Of a stretch of DNA of 5,643 bases, positions 1-5,643 are shown piece after piece (within the stretch, counting starts at the first letter, position 1; the number at the start of each line of letters is the position of its first letter). A program made the translations under genes and the position numbers. The notes beneath the pieces are model-generated. The model saw only the letters and a program-made list of their open reading frames with translations. It was not told the origin of the DNA and made no database searches. The stretch is from Acidobacteriota bacterium. Its GTDB lineage: Bacteria > Acidobacteriota > UBA6911. The stretch is taken from the NCBI GenBank assembly GCA_017860075.1, contig JAFNAH010000114.1, forward strand, positions 1 to 5,643. The letters are read 5' to 3'.

Positions 1-717
1 CCGGACAACCTGCTGGGCGTGTTCATGTCGAGCTTCCTCGCGCCCGCGACGCTCGAAGGCACCGTGTTCCTGGTCCACGAGCCGATCGACCAGGTCAAGC
101 AGACGCGCTCCGCGTGGATCTATAACGCCGGCCAGCGCCGCGTGCGCCGCGCCCCCGACCTGTCCTATGACAACGTCAACGACGGTACCGAGGGCCTGCG
201 CACGACGGACCAGTTCGACGCCTTCAACGGCGCGCCGGACCGCTACGACTGGAAGCTCGTTGGCAAGAAGGAGATCTTCGTCCCGTACAATTCGTACAAG
301 CTGTCCGACAAGAAGCTCAAGTACAAGGAAGACATCATCCGCAAGAACACGCTGAATGCGGACCTGATGCGCTACGAGCTGCACCGGGTGTGGGAGGTCG
401 AAGCGAACCTGAAGCCGACCAGCAGGCACATCTACGCCAAGCGCGTGTTCTACCTCGACGAGGACAGCTGGACCGTGCTCTACGAGGACGCCTACGACAC
501 CCGCAAGCAACTGTGGCGCGTGAACATCCACCCGCTCATGCAGTTCTACGATGCCAGGGTGCCGTGGTTCCGGGCCAACATCTGGCACGATCTCAACAAC
601 GGCAGCTACCTGGTGGCCGGCCTCGACAACGAGATCAAGACGCCATGGACGTTTGGCACTAAGGCGCCGTGGGCGGACTTCCAGCCAGATGCCCTGCGGC
701 GCATCGGCACCAAGTGA
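1..717 (+). CDS. DUF1329 family protein, C-terminal part (5' end outside window)
   Basis: The frame is open from base 1 and ends at TGA 715-717, giving about 238 residues that are the C-terminal part of a longer protein. An internal GTG at 19 could act as a start, but the coding frame continues upstream of it, so the gene is truncated by the window edge. The protein matches what I know of the DUF1329 family, often labelled outer membrane lipoprotein-sorting protein. Recognisable stretches are LVHEPIDQ, the Arg-rich YNAGQRRVRRAPDLSYDN, FNGAPDRYDWKLVGKKE, VPYNSYKL, RYELHRVWEVEA, the FYLDEDSW strand and the C-terminal PDALRRIGTK. Members are usually periplasmic proteins of about 400-450 residues with a LolA/LolB-like fold. 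They are often encoded beside DUF1302 outer-membrane proteins and RND/MMPL transporters in Pseudomonadota, and are thought to handle hydrophobic compounds, though no exact function is established. The signal peptide and any such partners would lie upstream of the window. Family assignment is firm; the role is unknown. Confidence 0.92.
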   Translation, partial: PDNLLGVFMSSFLAPATLEGTVFLVHEPIDQVKQTRSAWIYNAGQRRVRRAPDLSYDNVNDGTEGLRTTDQFDAFNGAPDRYDWKLVGKKEIFVPYNSYKLSDKKLKYKEDIIRKNTLNADLMRYELHRVWEVEANLKPTSRHIYAKRVFYLDEDSWTVLYEDAYDTRKQLWRVNIHPLMQFYDARVPWFRANIWHDLNNGSYLVAGLDNEIKTPWTFGTKAPWADFQPDALRRIGTK

Positions 718-753
718 GGCCAGATTTCGAAGGAGCCTGACGTTTGCGTCCGT

Positions 754-780
754 GGCGGAGCCGAAAGCCTCGGCTCCGCC
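754..780. terminator. Perfect 11-bp hairpin between convergent genes
   Basis: The left arm ggcggagccga (754-764) pairs exactly with tcggctccgcc (770-780) around a 5-nt loop, aagcc. It begins 36 nt after the DUF1329 stop codon and lies about 130 bp beyond the stop of the converging CorC-like gene. Its position and strength suggest transcription termination for the plus-strand gene, or bidirectional use. No U-tract follows the stem on either strand, so it is not a canonical intrinsic terminator and may instead stabilise the mRNA 3' end. The rest of the gap (781-907) shows no gene I can support. Confidence 0.6.
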
Positions 781-907
781 ATCGCTCGATTACGCCAACG
801 CGCGTGCCCAGGGGTTGTCCGGCCCGATCTGCAAGCCGTCCGTGATGAGATTGCTCGATTCGTCGAACCGTCCCATGGCGAACCGCACCCGGCCAGCATG
901 GCGCGGT

Positions 908-2206
908 TTACAGTGCCGGCGGTCCGTCTGTGTTCCGCCGCGAGACGAGCACCTTGTCGATTCGCTGGCCGTCCATATCGACCACCTCGAATTTCCATCC
1001 CCGCCATTGGATACTGTCGGTGCACTTCGGTATGCGACCGAGTTGCCAGAAGATCAGGCCGCTCAGGGTCTCGAAATCCTCGTCGATGTCGACGTCGGGC
1101 CATTCCAGCGACAAGTGCTGAGCCAGGTCCGTCATCGGGATCTGGCCGTCGAACAACCACGATCCGTCGTCCCGCCGCACGGCCCAACTGTCCTCCGGTG
1201 TGCCGGCGAATTGTCCAGTGATCGCCTCCAGTACATCGTGCAGCGTGACGAGCCCCAGTAGAGAGCCATACTCGTCCACGACGAACGACATGTTCATGCG
1301 GCCTTCCCTGAAACTCTCGAGAATGTCACGGCCAGTCACGCTTTCAGGAACGAACGTGGGCGCCTTGGCCAGTTTCGCGAGGTCGAACTGCTGGCCCCGC
1401 AGCAGCGCCAGCAGCAGCGCACGCGCTGACACCACGCCGATGACGTCCTGCCGATCACCCCGAATGACGGGGTAGCGGGAATGCGGCGCGGCCTCCATCG
1501 CCTCGATTACCTGGTCCGGGCGCGCATCGACATCGAGTGAGGCAATGTCGGCACGCGGCGTCATCAGCGTGGCAATCGAGCGGTCGTCCAGGCGGAAGAG
1601 ATTACGGACCATTTGGCGCTCCGTCTCCTCGATGACTCCGGCGGTCGATCCCTCGTGCAGGACCGTGTGAATTTCCTCTTCGGTAACCTCCCTGCGCGCC
1701 AGGTCGTCGACGCCGAGCAGTCGCAGCAGAATCCGGGTAGATGACGTCAGCAACCAGACGAACGGCTTGGAGGCAATTGCGAGAAGCTGGATCGGCCGCG
1801 CAACGAACCTGGCGACCCGCTCCGCATGCAGCTGGCCGATGCGCTTCGGCACGAGTTCGCCGACGACGATTGAAAAATACGTGACCACGGCGACCACCAC
1901 GGCCGTCGCGACGTATCCGGCCACCTGGGCAGTAGCGCCCAAGCCGACCAGATACTGGGCGAGCGGAGGAGCCAGCGTGGCCTCACCCACGATGCCGGTC
2001 AGCATGGCAACCGACGTGATCCCTATCTGAACGGTCGACAGGAACCGCGTGGGCTCGGCTCCGAGTTCCGTTGCAATCCGGGCGGCGGCGTCCCCCCTTT
2101 CGATCAACGGCAGCAGGCGCGCGCGACGGGCGCTGACCAGGGCGATCTCGGACATCGCGAAGAACCCGTTCAAGAGGATAAGGATGACCAGAAAGTAGAT
2201 TTCCAT
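908..2206 (-). CDS. DUF21/CBS-pair/CorC_HlyC membrane protein, YtfL(PaeA)-like
   Basis: This complete 432-residue gene has an ATG at 2206-2204 and a TAA at 910-908. The usual architecture of the family is present in order. A DUF21 (CNNM) membrane domain covers roughly residues 1-180, with hydrophobic segments near 3-17, 57-75, 94-116 and 136-155, the N-terminal NGFFAMSEIALVSARRARL signature and the GELVPKRIG motif (116-124). A CBS pair follows at about 205-330, including MTPR (215-218), HSRYPVIRG and the DEYGSLLGLVTLHDVLEAITG strand-helix region. A CorC_HlyC domain fills about 345-424 and ends in WKFEVVDMDGQRIDKVLVSRR. Length is normal. Family members are annotated as hemolysin-like or CorC proteins and linked to Mg2+/Co2+ transport. 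The C-terminal IPKxTDS and KFEVVD-D--RID--LV-R pattern and the QIGIT-VA-L-GIVG stretch resemble E. coli YtfL (PaeA), reported as a cadaverine/putrescine exporter. The substrate here is therefore uncertain. The gene lies 60 bp downstream of the RidA-like gene on the same strand, probably in one transcript. Only a weak AAGAG precedes the start. Confidence 0.95.
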   Translation of the reverse strand: MEIYFLVILILLNGFFAMSEIALVSARRARLLPLIERGDAAARIATELGAEPTRFLSTVQIGITSVAMLTGIVGEATLAPPLAQYLVGLGATAQVAGYVATAVVVAVVTYFSIVVGELVPKRIGQLHAERVARFVARPIQLLAIASKPFVWLLTSSTRILLRLLGVDDLARREVTEEEIHTVLHEGSTAGVIEETERQMVRNLFRLDDRSIATLMTPRADIASLDVDARPDQVIEAMEAAPHSRYPVIRGDRQDVIGVVSARALLLALLRGQQFDLAKLAKAPTFVPESVTGRDILESFREGRMNMSFVVDEYGSLLGLVTLHDVLEAITGQFAGTPEDSWAVRRDDGSWLFDGQIPMTDLAQHLSLEWPDVDIDEDFETLSGLIFWQLGRIPKCTDSIQWRGWKFEVVDMDGQRIDKVLVSRRNTDGPPAL

Positions 2207-2266
2207 GTCTCTTGGTTACGTCGGCGTCTAGCCGTCTGAATCGGGCCTGGGCGACCCGAACCAATT

Positions 2267-3508
2267 CTACCGAAGCATGGGCGGCAAGACGGCCAGCGCC
2301 TCGGTCTCGCAGAGCAGGTCAGGCCGGCAGATCGGCGCCGCGACCAGCACATGCGGAAAGCCCTCGAAGCCAGCCGCGCTGATCTTCTCACGCAGGCGTC
2401 GCGCGTCCGCGGGATGCTTCAGGTACGTGATCGCGGAAACCACGTCGCCGAAAGTTGCGTGCTGCCTCTCCAGCAGCGCCGCGATGTTGACGAACATGCG
2501 GTCCGCCTGCGCATCGAAATCGTCCACGTGCGCGGTCCTGCCGTACTCGTCGATGCTCGCGGTCCCTGAGACGTGGAGCGCGACCTTGTTCGTCTCCACG
2601 ACTTTCGTGCCGCGGACGAAGTCGGCACCGTATTGTGGCGCTTCGTTCAGCGTGGGCGATGTCATCACGGTCCGCACGAGGGGACGCCCCGCCTTCACGG
2701 CGTAAATGCCCAGGCAGAGATCGTGTCCCTCGGGGACCGGCCCACCGCCGATGCCGGTGCTGGCCGGGGCCGGATCGATTCCTCGCGCGCGGAAGAATTC
2801 ACGCCGCGCCCGATTCAGTTCCGCGTAGTCTCGGTCGATCTCGCGCAGATGGATCCACGTGCGTACCACGTCGCGAAACTCCATCCCGGCCTGCTGCAGC
2901 AGTTCTTCGGCAAGACAGAACATGCCAAGAGTCTGTTCATACGCGCTCTTGCCCGGCCCGCACAGGGCGGCGGCATGAAACCGGGTCTCATCGCCGATGT
3001 GGATCCGCAGGCCGTGCGCACGGGCGCACTCGGCACAGGCGCAGACGGGCCTGGCTTCGATGGGTTCGAACCGCACTGGCGACTGGCTCGGCAGCACGGC
3101 CTGTATCGATACCTCCAGGAAGGCACACTCGTTCAACGGGGGTTGTTCGATCTCGCTGGTGGCAGGCCTGTGAGTCGTTCCCCCATGAGAGGCGAGAACC
3201 CGGTGGCGCGCTTCGCGGACGGAAGCGACGTTTGCCCGCAGATGCCGCAGGAAGACCGTCTCGGTGACGACTGACCCGAGGCTTCCGCCATTGGCTGCGA
3301 GCACAGAGAGGATTGCGCGATAGATCGCTTCAGCCTGCCCGCGCGCGTCCGTAATCTCAGCGGGAGGCTGGCAGTGAAAGTAGAGTTCCCTTGCCTCGGG
3401 ACCTTCTAACCGACGGAGAACGACCGAGCAGCCGTGCGTCTCGATCGTGTCGGCAACGGGATGGGGAGACACTTCGATTCTCTGACCGCCGGCGGGAACT
3501 GGCTTCAT
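2267..3508 (-). CDS. Triple-module RidA/YjgF-like protein, chorismatase-related
   Basis: This complete 413-residue protein has an ATG at 3508-3506 and a TAG at 2269-2267. No clear Shine-Dalgarno sequence precedes the start. Three consecutive RidA/YjgF-like modules can be read. Module 1 (about 25-140) has YFHCQPPAEI, the helix QAEAIYRAILSVLAANG, VVTETVFLR and the closing strand FLEVSIQAVLP. Module 2 (about 166-272) has the helix YEQTLGMFCLAEELLQQAG, DVVRTWIHLREID and YAELNRARREFFRARGI followed by PASTGIG. Module 3 (about 305-408) has HVSGTASIDEYGRTAHVDD, QADRMFVNIAALL, VVSAITYLK and CRPDLLCETEALAVLP. The SGTASI and CRPxLLxE signatures, and PA(S/A)TxIG after an R---F helix, recall chorismatases (FkbO, Hyg5, XanB2), which have RidA-related folds and cleave chorismate to hydroxybenzoate or dihydroxy derivatives. 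Typical RidA proteins are about 130 residues, work as trimers and deaminate enamine/imine intermediates. R395 and E401 align by eye with RidA R105 and E120. A CxCxxC cluster (156-161) separates modules 1 and 2. No signal peptide is visible, so it is probably cytosolic. The fold is well supported; whether it is a chorismatase or a deaminase is open. Confidence 0.85.
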   Translation of the reverse strand: MKPVPAGGQRIEVSPHPVADTIETHGCSVVLRRLEGPEARELYFHCQPPAEITDARGQAEAIYRAILSVLAANGGSLGSVVTETVFLRHLRANVASVREARHRVLASHGGTTHRPATSEIEQPPLNECAFLEVSIQAVLPSQSPVRFEPIEARPVCACAECARAHGLRIHIGDETRFHAAALCGPGKSAYEQTLGMFCLAEELLQQAGMEFRDVVRTWIHLREIDRDYAELNRARREFFRARGIDPAPASTGIGGGPVPEGHDLCLGIYAVKAGRPLVRTVMTSPTLNEAPQYGADFVRGTKVVETNKVALHVSGTASIDEYGRTAHVDDFDAQADRMFVNIAALLERQHATFGDVVSAITYLKHPADARRLREKISAAGFEGFPHVLVAAPICRPDLLCETEALAVLPPMLR

Positions 3509-3553
3509 GGTCGCACAGTACCCGGGGCTGGCTCAGCCTGCCGTGAACCATTA

Positions 3554-3583
3554 GCCGCCCGACGTCTTGCAACGTCGGGCGGC
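3554..3583 (-). terminator. Perfect 12-bp stem downstream of the beta-helix gene
   Basis: The arms gccgcccgacgt (3554-3565) and acgtcgggcggc (3572-3583) are exact reverse complements around a 6-nt loop. The stem starts 25 nt past the stop codon of the beta-helix gene and ends 45 bp before the RidA-like start, so it fits an intrinsic terminator that insulates the two minus-strand genes. On the minus strand the stem is followed by TAATGGTTC, which is only modestly T-rich, so termination efficiency is uncertain. The RidA-like gene then needs its own promoter or read-through. I found no convincing -35/-10 pair in the 45 bp left before it. Confidence 0.75.
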
Positions 3584-3608
3584 CTGGATCAAACGCTGGT
3601 CGCCGGAG

Positions 3609-4898
3609 TCAGGGCTTCTTGCACCCGTCGGTGGGCAGAGTCCCTTCGCTGGAGAAGTACGTGAAGCCAGCGGGCTTGTTCTTCTCGAAGCAGTTGCCAG
3701 TCCCTGTTTCGCCGAGTTGCGGCGTCTGCGCGAAAAGAATGTCCACAGCCGGGAGAGGCAGAGGCCACTCTGACGGCGGTAGCGTTGCGTTGCCACTAAA
3801 CTTGTTCAGGGACACCAAGTTGCGGGCTACTGAGGGATCCTCGCCGGGCGTTGAATCATTATCAGGGCAGAGTGAGGGATCGCCCTGGTTGGCAGTACAC
3901 CATCCGAGGACCCCGATCCCAACGTACTCATTGTTCGCGACGACGTTCTTGGCGATTACGTGGTCGGAGACACCCAACACCAGGATCCCGATGCCCGGCG
4001 GCAACTTGCCCTGGAACGTTGTTTCCGGATCAGCCCTGTTCGGCGCGTTGTTGTCTCGAACATCGTTTTGCTCGATCACCCAGTTGGCCATGACGGGCGG
4101 TGTGGGGTTCCCGGCCCCGTCTGGATGGAACAGGCCGATGCCCAACGTGTTGTTGTGGATCTTGTTCTGGGTCACCCAGACATTGTTGGAGACCGTGATC
4201 TCGAAGCCGATCACGCTGTCGAAGACCTCATTGCCGATAACACGAACGTTTTCGGAGCCCGCCACCCACATCGCCGTATCGAGCGAGCCGTAGGAAACAT
4301 TGTTCTGGACCAGACCGTTAGCCGAGAGCGTCGGATAGATGCCATTGTTGAGGTTGTTTTTCGACTCGTTCCGGATGAACTCGAAGCCGTCCACCCAGCG
4401 CGTCTGGATGCCATTGCGCGGGAATCCCTCGACAACGAATCCACGAATGTAGAAGCCCTCGATGGTGGCGTCTTTGCAGGCCTCAGCCTTCGCCTGGTCG
4501 TCAGGACCACCACCACGGCCACCGACGTCGACATCACAGCCGTTATTCTCATCGATGTAAGGAGCCGCATAGACTCCCGCACCAACAACATTCTCGTATT
4601 TGTCCGGGCCGGCGTAAACGAGGCGGACCTCGCCCGGTTTGCCCTTGCCAATCAGGCGCAGGTTGTTCGTCTTGATGCGCAGGCCGTACTGCCACTTCTG
4701 CGCATTCTTGGGCGTAAATTTGTACGTGCCCGGGTCGACGAGGATCGTGTCACCCGGCTTGGCCTTGTCTATCGCAGCCTGGATGACACTGGAACTGCCG
4801 GACTTGTCGGGAAACACGCGCAGCACGGCCGCGTTGGCAGTTGCAGCGACCGCGAATGCGGCGATACCGGCGGCGGCACAGATGTGACGTAGATTCAT
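3609..4898 (-). CDS. Secreted right-handed parallel beta-helix repeat protein
   Basis: This complete 429-residue gene has an ATG at 4898-4896 and a TGA at 3611-3609. Residues 1-23 form a Sec signal peptide with an Arg in the n-region, an Ala-rich core and a predicted ANA cut after A23, so the mature protein is exported to the periplasm or beyond. The mature N-terminus has the typical parallel beta-helix opening IQAAIDKAKPGDTILVDPGTY (39-59), as in pectate-lyase-like and NosD-like proteins. From about 144 to 370 come successive Asn-rich turns of about 22-24 residues (for example IRNESKNNLNNGIY, LVQNNVSYGSLDTAMWV, VIGNEVFDSVIGFEI, VTQNKIHNNTLGIGLF, VIEQNDVRDNN, VIAKNVVANNEYVGIGV). These are characteristic PbH1 rungs. 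Six cysteines follow the signal peptide (121, 141, 334, 344, 403, 426), compatible with disulfides. I see no diagnostic catalytic set, so polysaccharide lyase, epimerase or purely structural roles are all possible. A good GGAG ribosome binding site lies upstream. The gene is divergent from the lipoprotein gene and reads somewhat less GC-rich than its neighbours. Confidence 0.92.
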   Translation of the reverse strand: MNLRHICAAAGIAAFAVAATANAAVLRVFPDKSGSSSVIQAAIDKAKPGDTILVDPGTYKFTPKNAQKWQYGLRIKTNNLRLIGKGKPGEVRLVYAGPDKYENVVGAGVYAAPYIDENNGCDVDVGGRGGGPDDQAKAEACKDATIEGFYIRGFVVEGFPRNGIQTRWVDGFEFIRNESKNNLNNGIYPTLSANGLVQNNVSYGSLDTAMWVAGSENVRVIGNEVFDSVIGFEITVSNNVWVTQNKIHNNTLGIGLFHPDGAGNPTPPVMANWVIEQNDVRDNNAPNRADPETTFQGKLPPGIGILVLGVSDHVIAKNVVANNEYVGIGVLGWCTANQGDPSLCPDNDSTPGEDPSVARNLVSLNKFSGNATLPPSEWPLPLPAVDILFAQTPQLGETGTGNCFEKNKPAGFTYFSSEGTLPTDGCKKP

Positions 4899-4907
4899 CT
4901 TCGACTT

Positions 4908-4911
4908 CTCC
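4908..4911 (-). promoter_or_regulatory. Shine-Dalgarno GGAG of the beta-helix gene
   Basis: On the minus strand GGAGAAG precedes the ATG at 4898, with 9 nt between GGAG and the start codon. This supports the chosen start, which also gives a complete signal peptide. It is the clearest ribosome binding site in the window. Confidence 0.75.
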
Positions 4912-4912
4912 G

Positions 4913-4932
4913 GGCCCTTGGCTGGCCCTTGG
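4913..4932. repeat. Tandem 9-bp direct repeat GGCCCTTGG in the beta-helix leader
   Basis: GGCCCTTGG occurs at 4913-4921 and again at 4924-4932, two bases apart, with an 11-bp period close to one helical turn. It lies immediately upstream of the beta-helix ribosome binding site, inside the predicted untranslated leader. In the mRNA, GGGCC of one copy could pair with GGCCC of the other, forming a small hairpin next to the ribosome binding site. It could be a protein binding site, a leader structure or a small duplication. Confidence 0.5.
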
Positions 4933-4987
4933 TTATTGAGTCAGGCCCGCAACGCATGAACGCGAAGCGGAGTTTGCCCCCAGTCGC

Positions 4988-5017
4988 ATTCTTGCTCCCA
5001 GGGAATCGGCGTGTCAA
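4988..5017 (-). promoter_or_regulatory. Candidate sigma70-type promoter of the beta-helix gene
   Basis: On the minus strand a perfect -35 TTGACA (5017-5012) is followed, after an 18-nt spacer, by AAGAAT (4993-4988), a 4/6 match to TATAAT. Transcription would start near 4981, giving an untranslated leader of about 80 nt that contains the direct repeat and the GGAG site. The perfect -35 in a GC-rich intergenic region makes this plausible; the weak -10 and slightly long spacer limit confidence. Confidence 0.5.
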
Positions 5018-5057
5018 TTTTCCGGGCTTATGGTAAACGCCGCAGCCCACGCCTCGT

Positions 5058-5087
5058 TTGACGCCGCCTCGATCGGGCACCCACAAT
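5058..5087 (+). promoter_or_regulatory. Candidate promoter of the lipoprotein gene
   Basis: TTGACG (5058-5063, 5/6 match to the -35 consensus) and CACAAT (5082-5087, 4/6 match to the -10) are separated by 18 nt. Transcription would start about 5094, only a few bases before the ATG at 5098. That agrees with the absence of a Shine-Dalgarno sequence there and would make the mRNA nearly leaderless. Confidence is modest because of the weak -10. Confidence 0.35.
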
Positions 5088-5097
5088 CGTGCGCACA

Positions 5098-5643
5098 ATG
5101 AAATTGAACCCACGAATCAAAGGCATGCTGCTCGCTGCGGCGCTGGCCCTGAGTGCCTGCGGAAAGCAGTCCGCACCGGCACCACTCGCGTTCCCGAGCG
5201 AACCCACCGGCAACATCGAGATCAAGTATCCGCTCGACGAGACGCTGTTCCCTCCCGAGATCGTGGCCCCGACCTTCGTCTGGAGCGACCAGACCGAGGG
5301 AGTCAGCAACTGGACGGTCCTGGTTCGATTCGATGACAAGGGCGAGGTGCTCCGGTTTCCGACGACGGAACCCCGCTGGCGCCCGTCGGAGGCCGATTGG
5401 GCCAGCATCAAGCAGCGCAGCGTCGAGCGGGACGCGCAGGTGGCGATCGTCGGAGACGGCCCGGATGCGAAGGCCACCTCTTCAGCGAGTGTCCTCATCC
5501 GGACATCCACGGACCCGGTTGGCGACTCGATCTTCTATCGCGAGGTTCCGCTCCCGTTCATCTCGGCCGTCCAGGATCCGGCTCGCATCCGCTGGCGCTT
5601 CGGCTCGATCGACTCCGAGACCGCACCGCCCTTCGTGCTCGAA
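5098..5643 (+). CDS. Outer-membrane-type lipoprotein, N-terminal part (3' end outside window)
   Basis: An ATG at 5098 opens a frame that stays open for 182 codons to the last base of the window. The protein begins with a lipoprotein signal peptide: basic n-region (K2, R6, K8), hydrophobic core and lipobox L18-S19-A20-C21. Gly at +2 suggests outer-membrane rather than inner-membrane retention. The later ATG at 5125 would remove the basic residues, so 5098 is preferred although no Shine-Dalgarno is visible. After a short Pro/Ala linker comes a domain with YPLDETLFPPEIVAPTFVW (44-62), WTVLVRF, FYREVPLPF (146-154) and IRWRFGSI (164-171). I recall this combination from large, poorly characterised proteins that continue into a CxxCH cytochrome-type motif and WD40/PD40 (TolB-like) repeats, but that part lies outside the window and remains a prediction. 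The gene is divergent from the beta-helix gene across a 199-bp gap. Confidence 0.85.
   Translation, partial: MKLNPRIKGMLLAAALALSACGKQSAPAPLAFPSEPTGNIEIKYPLDETLFPPEIVAPTFVWSDQTEGVSNWTVLVRFDDKGEVLRFPTTEPRWRPSEADWASIKQRSVERDAQVAIVGDGPDAKATSSASVLIRTSTDPVGDSIFYREVPLPFISAVQDPARIRWRFGSIDSETAPPFVLE

Noticed and set aside
858..867. Short palindrome TTCGTCGAA in the gap before the CorC-like stop
   Set aside because: It is only 4 bp per arm with a 1-base centre, lies at the 3' side of both flanking genes, and is expected by chance.
606..1187. Minus-strand open frame of 193 codons spanning the gap between the DUF1329 and CorC-like genes
   Set aside because: It overlaps the ends of two well supported genes, is rich in Arg/Gly/Pro as expected of a GC-rich shadow frame, and has no recognisable domain.
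2573..3274. Open frame of 233 codons on the plus strand inside the RidA-like gene
   Set aside because: It is antisense to a gene with clear family signatures; its translation is Arg/Gly-rich and resembles nothing known.
3501..3553. Search for a promoter of the RidA-like gene upstream of its start
   Set aside because: TTCACG near 3542-3547 is the only -35-like hexamer, and no -10-like hexamer lies at an acceptable distance, so no promoter is annotated.
3960..4892. Long open frame of 310 codons on the plus strand, antisense to the beta-helix gene
   Set aside because: It lies wholly within the beta-helix gene, whose product has a signal peptide, ribosome binding site and recognisable rungs. 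The antisense translation shows no known domain and reflects high GC content.

Overview
The window is GC-rich and densely coding. It looks like a chromosomal segment of a Gram-negative bacterium, most likely a member of the Pseudomonadota. The evidence is a DUF1329 periplasmic/outer-membrane protein, a lipoprotein with a lipobox, a Sec signal peptide on a beta-helix protein, and a CorC/YtfL-type membrane protein close to the proteobacterial branch. I see no mobile element, CRISPR array, rRNA or tRNA.

Layout, left to right: (1) the 3' end of a plus-strand DUF1329 gene (1-717), followed by a perfect hairpin (754-780) in a short gap where two genes converge. (2) Two minus-strand genes 60 bp apart, probably co-transcribed: a 413-residue protein built of three RidA/YjgF-like modules with chorismatase-like signatures (3508-2267), then a DUF21-CBS-CorC_HlyC membrane protein (2206-908). 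(3) A 100-bp gap with a perfect 12-bp stem (3554-3583). (4) A minus-strand exported right-handed parallel beta-helix protein (4898-3609). (5) A 199-bp divergent intergenic region with candidate back-to-back promoters. (6) The 5' end of a plus-strand lipoprotein gene that runs off the window (5098 onward).

The genes do not form one obvious pathway. The cell-envelope theme is strong: DUF1329, the CorC-like transporter, the beta-helix protein and the lipoprotein all act at or beyond the inner membrane. The divergently transcribed beta-helix and lipoprotein genes may be co-regulated. The most unusual gene is the triple-module RidA/chorismatase-like protein. Only its last module keeps both the Arg and Glu expected of a RidA or chorismatase active site, and it carries a CxCxxC cluster at a module junction. 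I found no clear evidence of a complete, previously undescribed multi-gene system.
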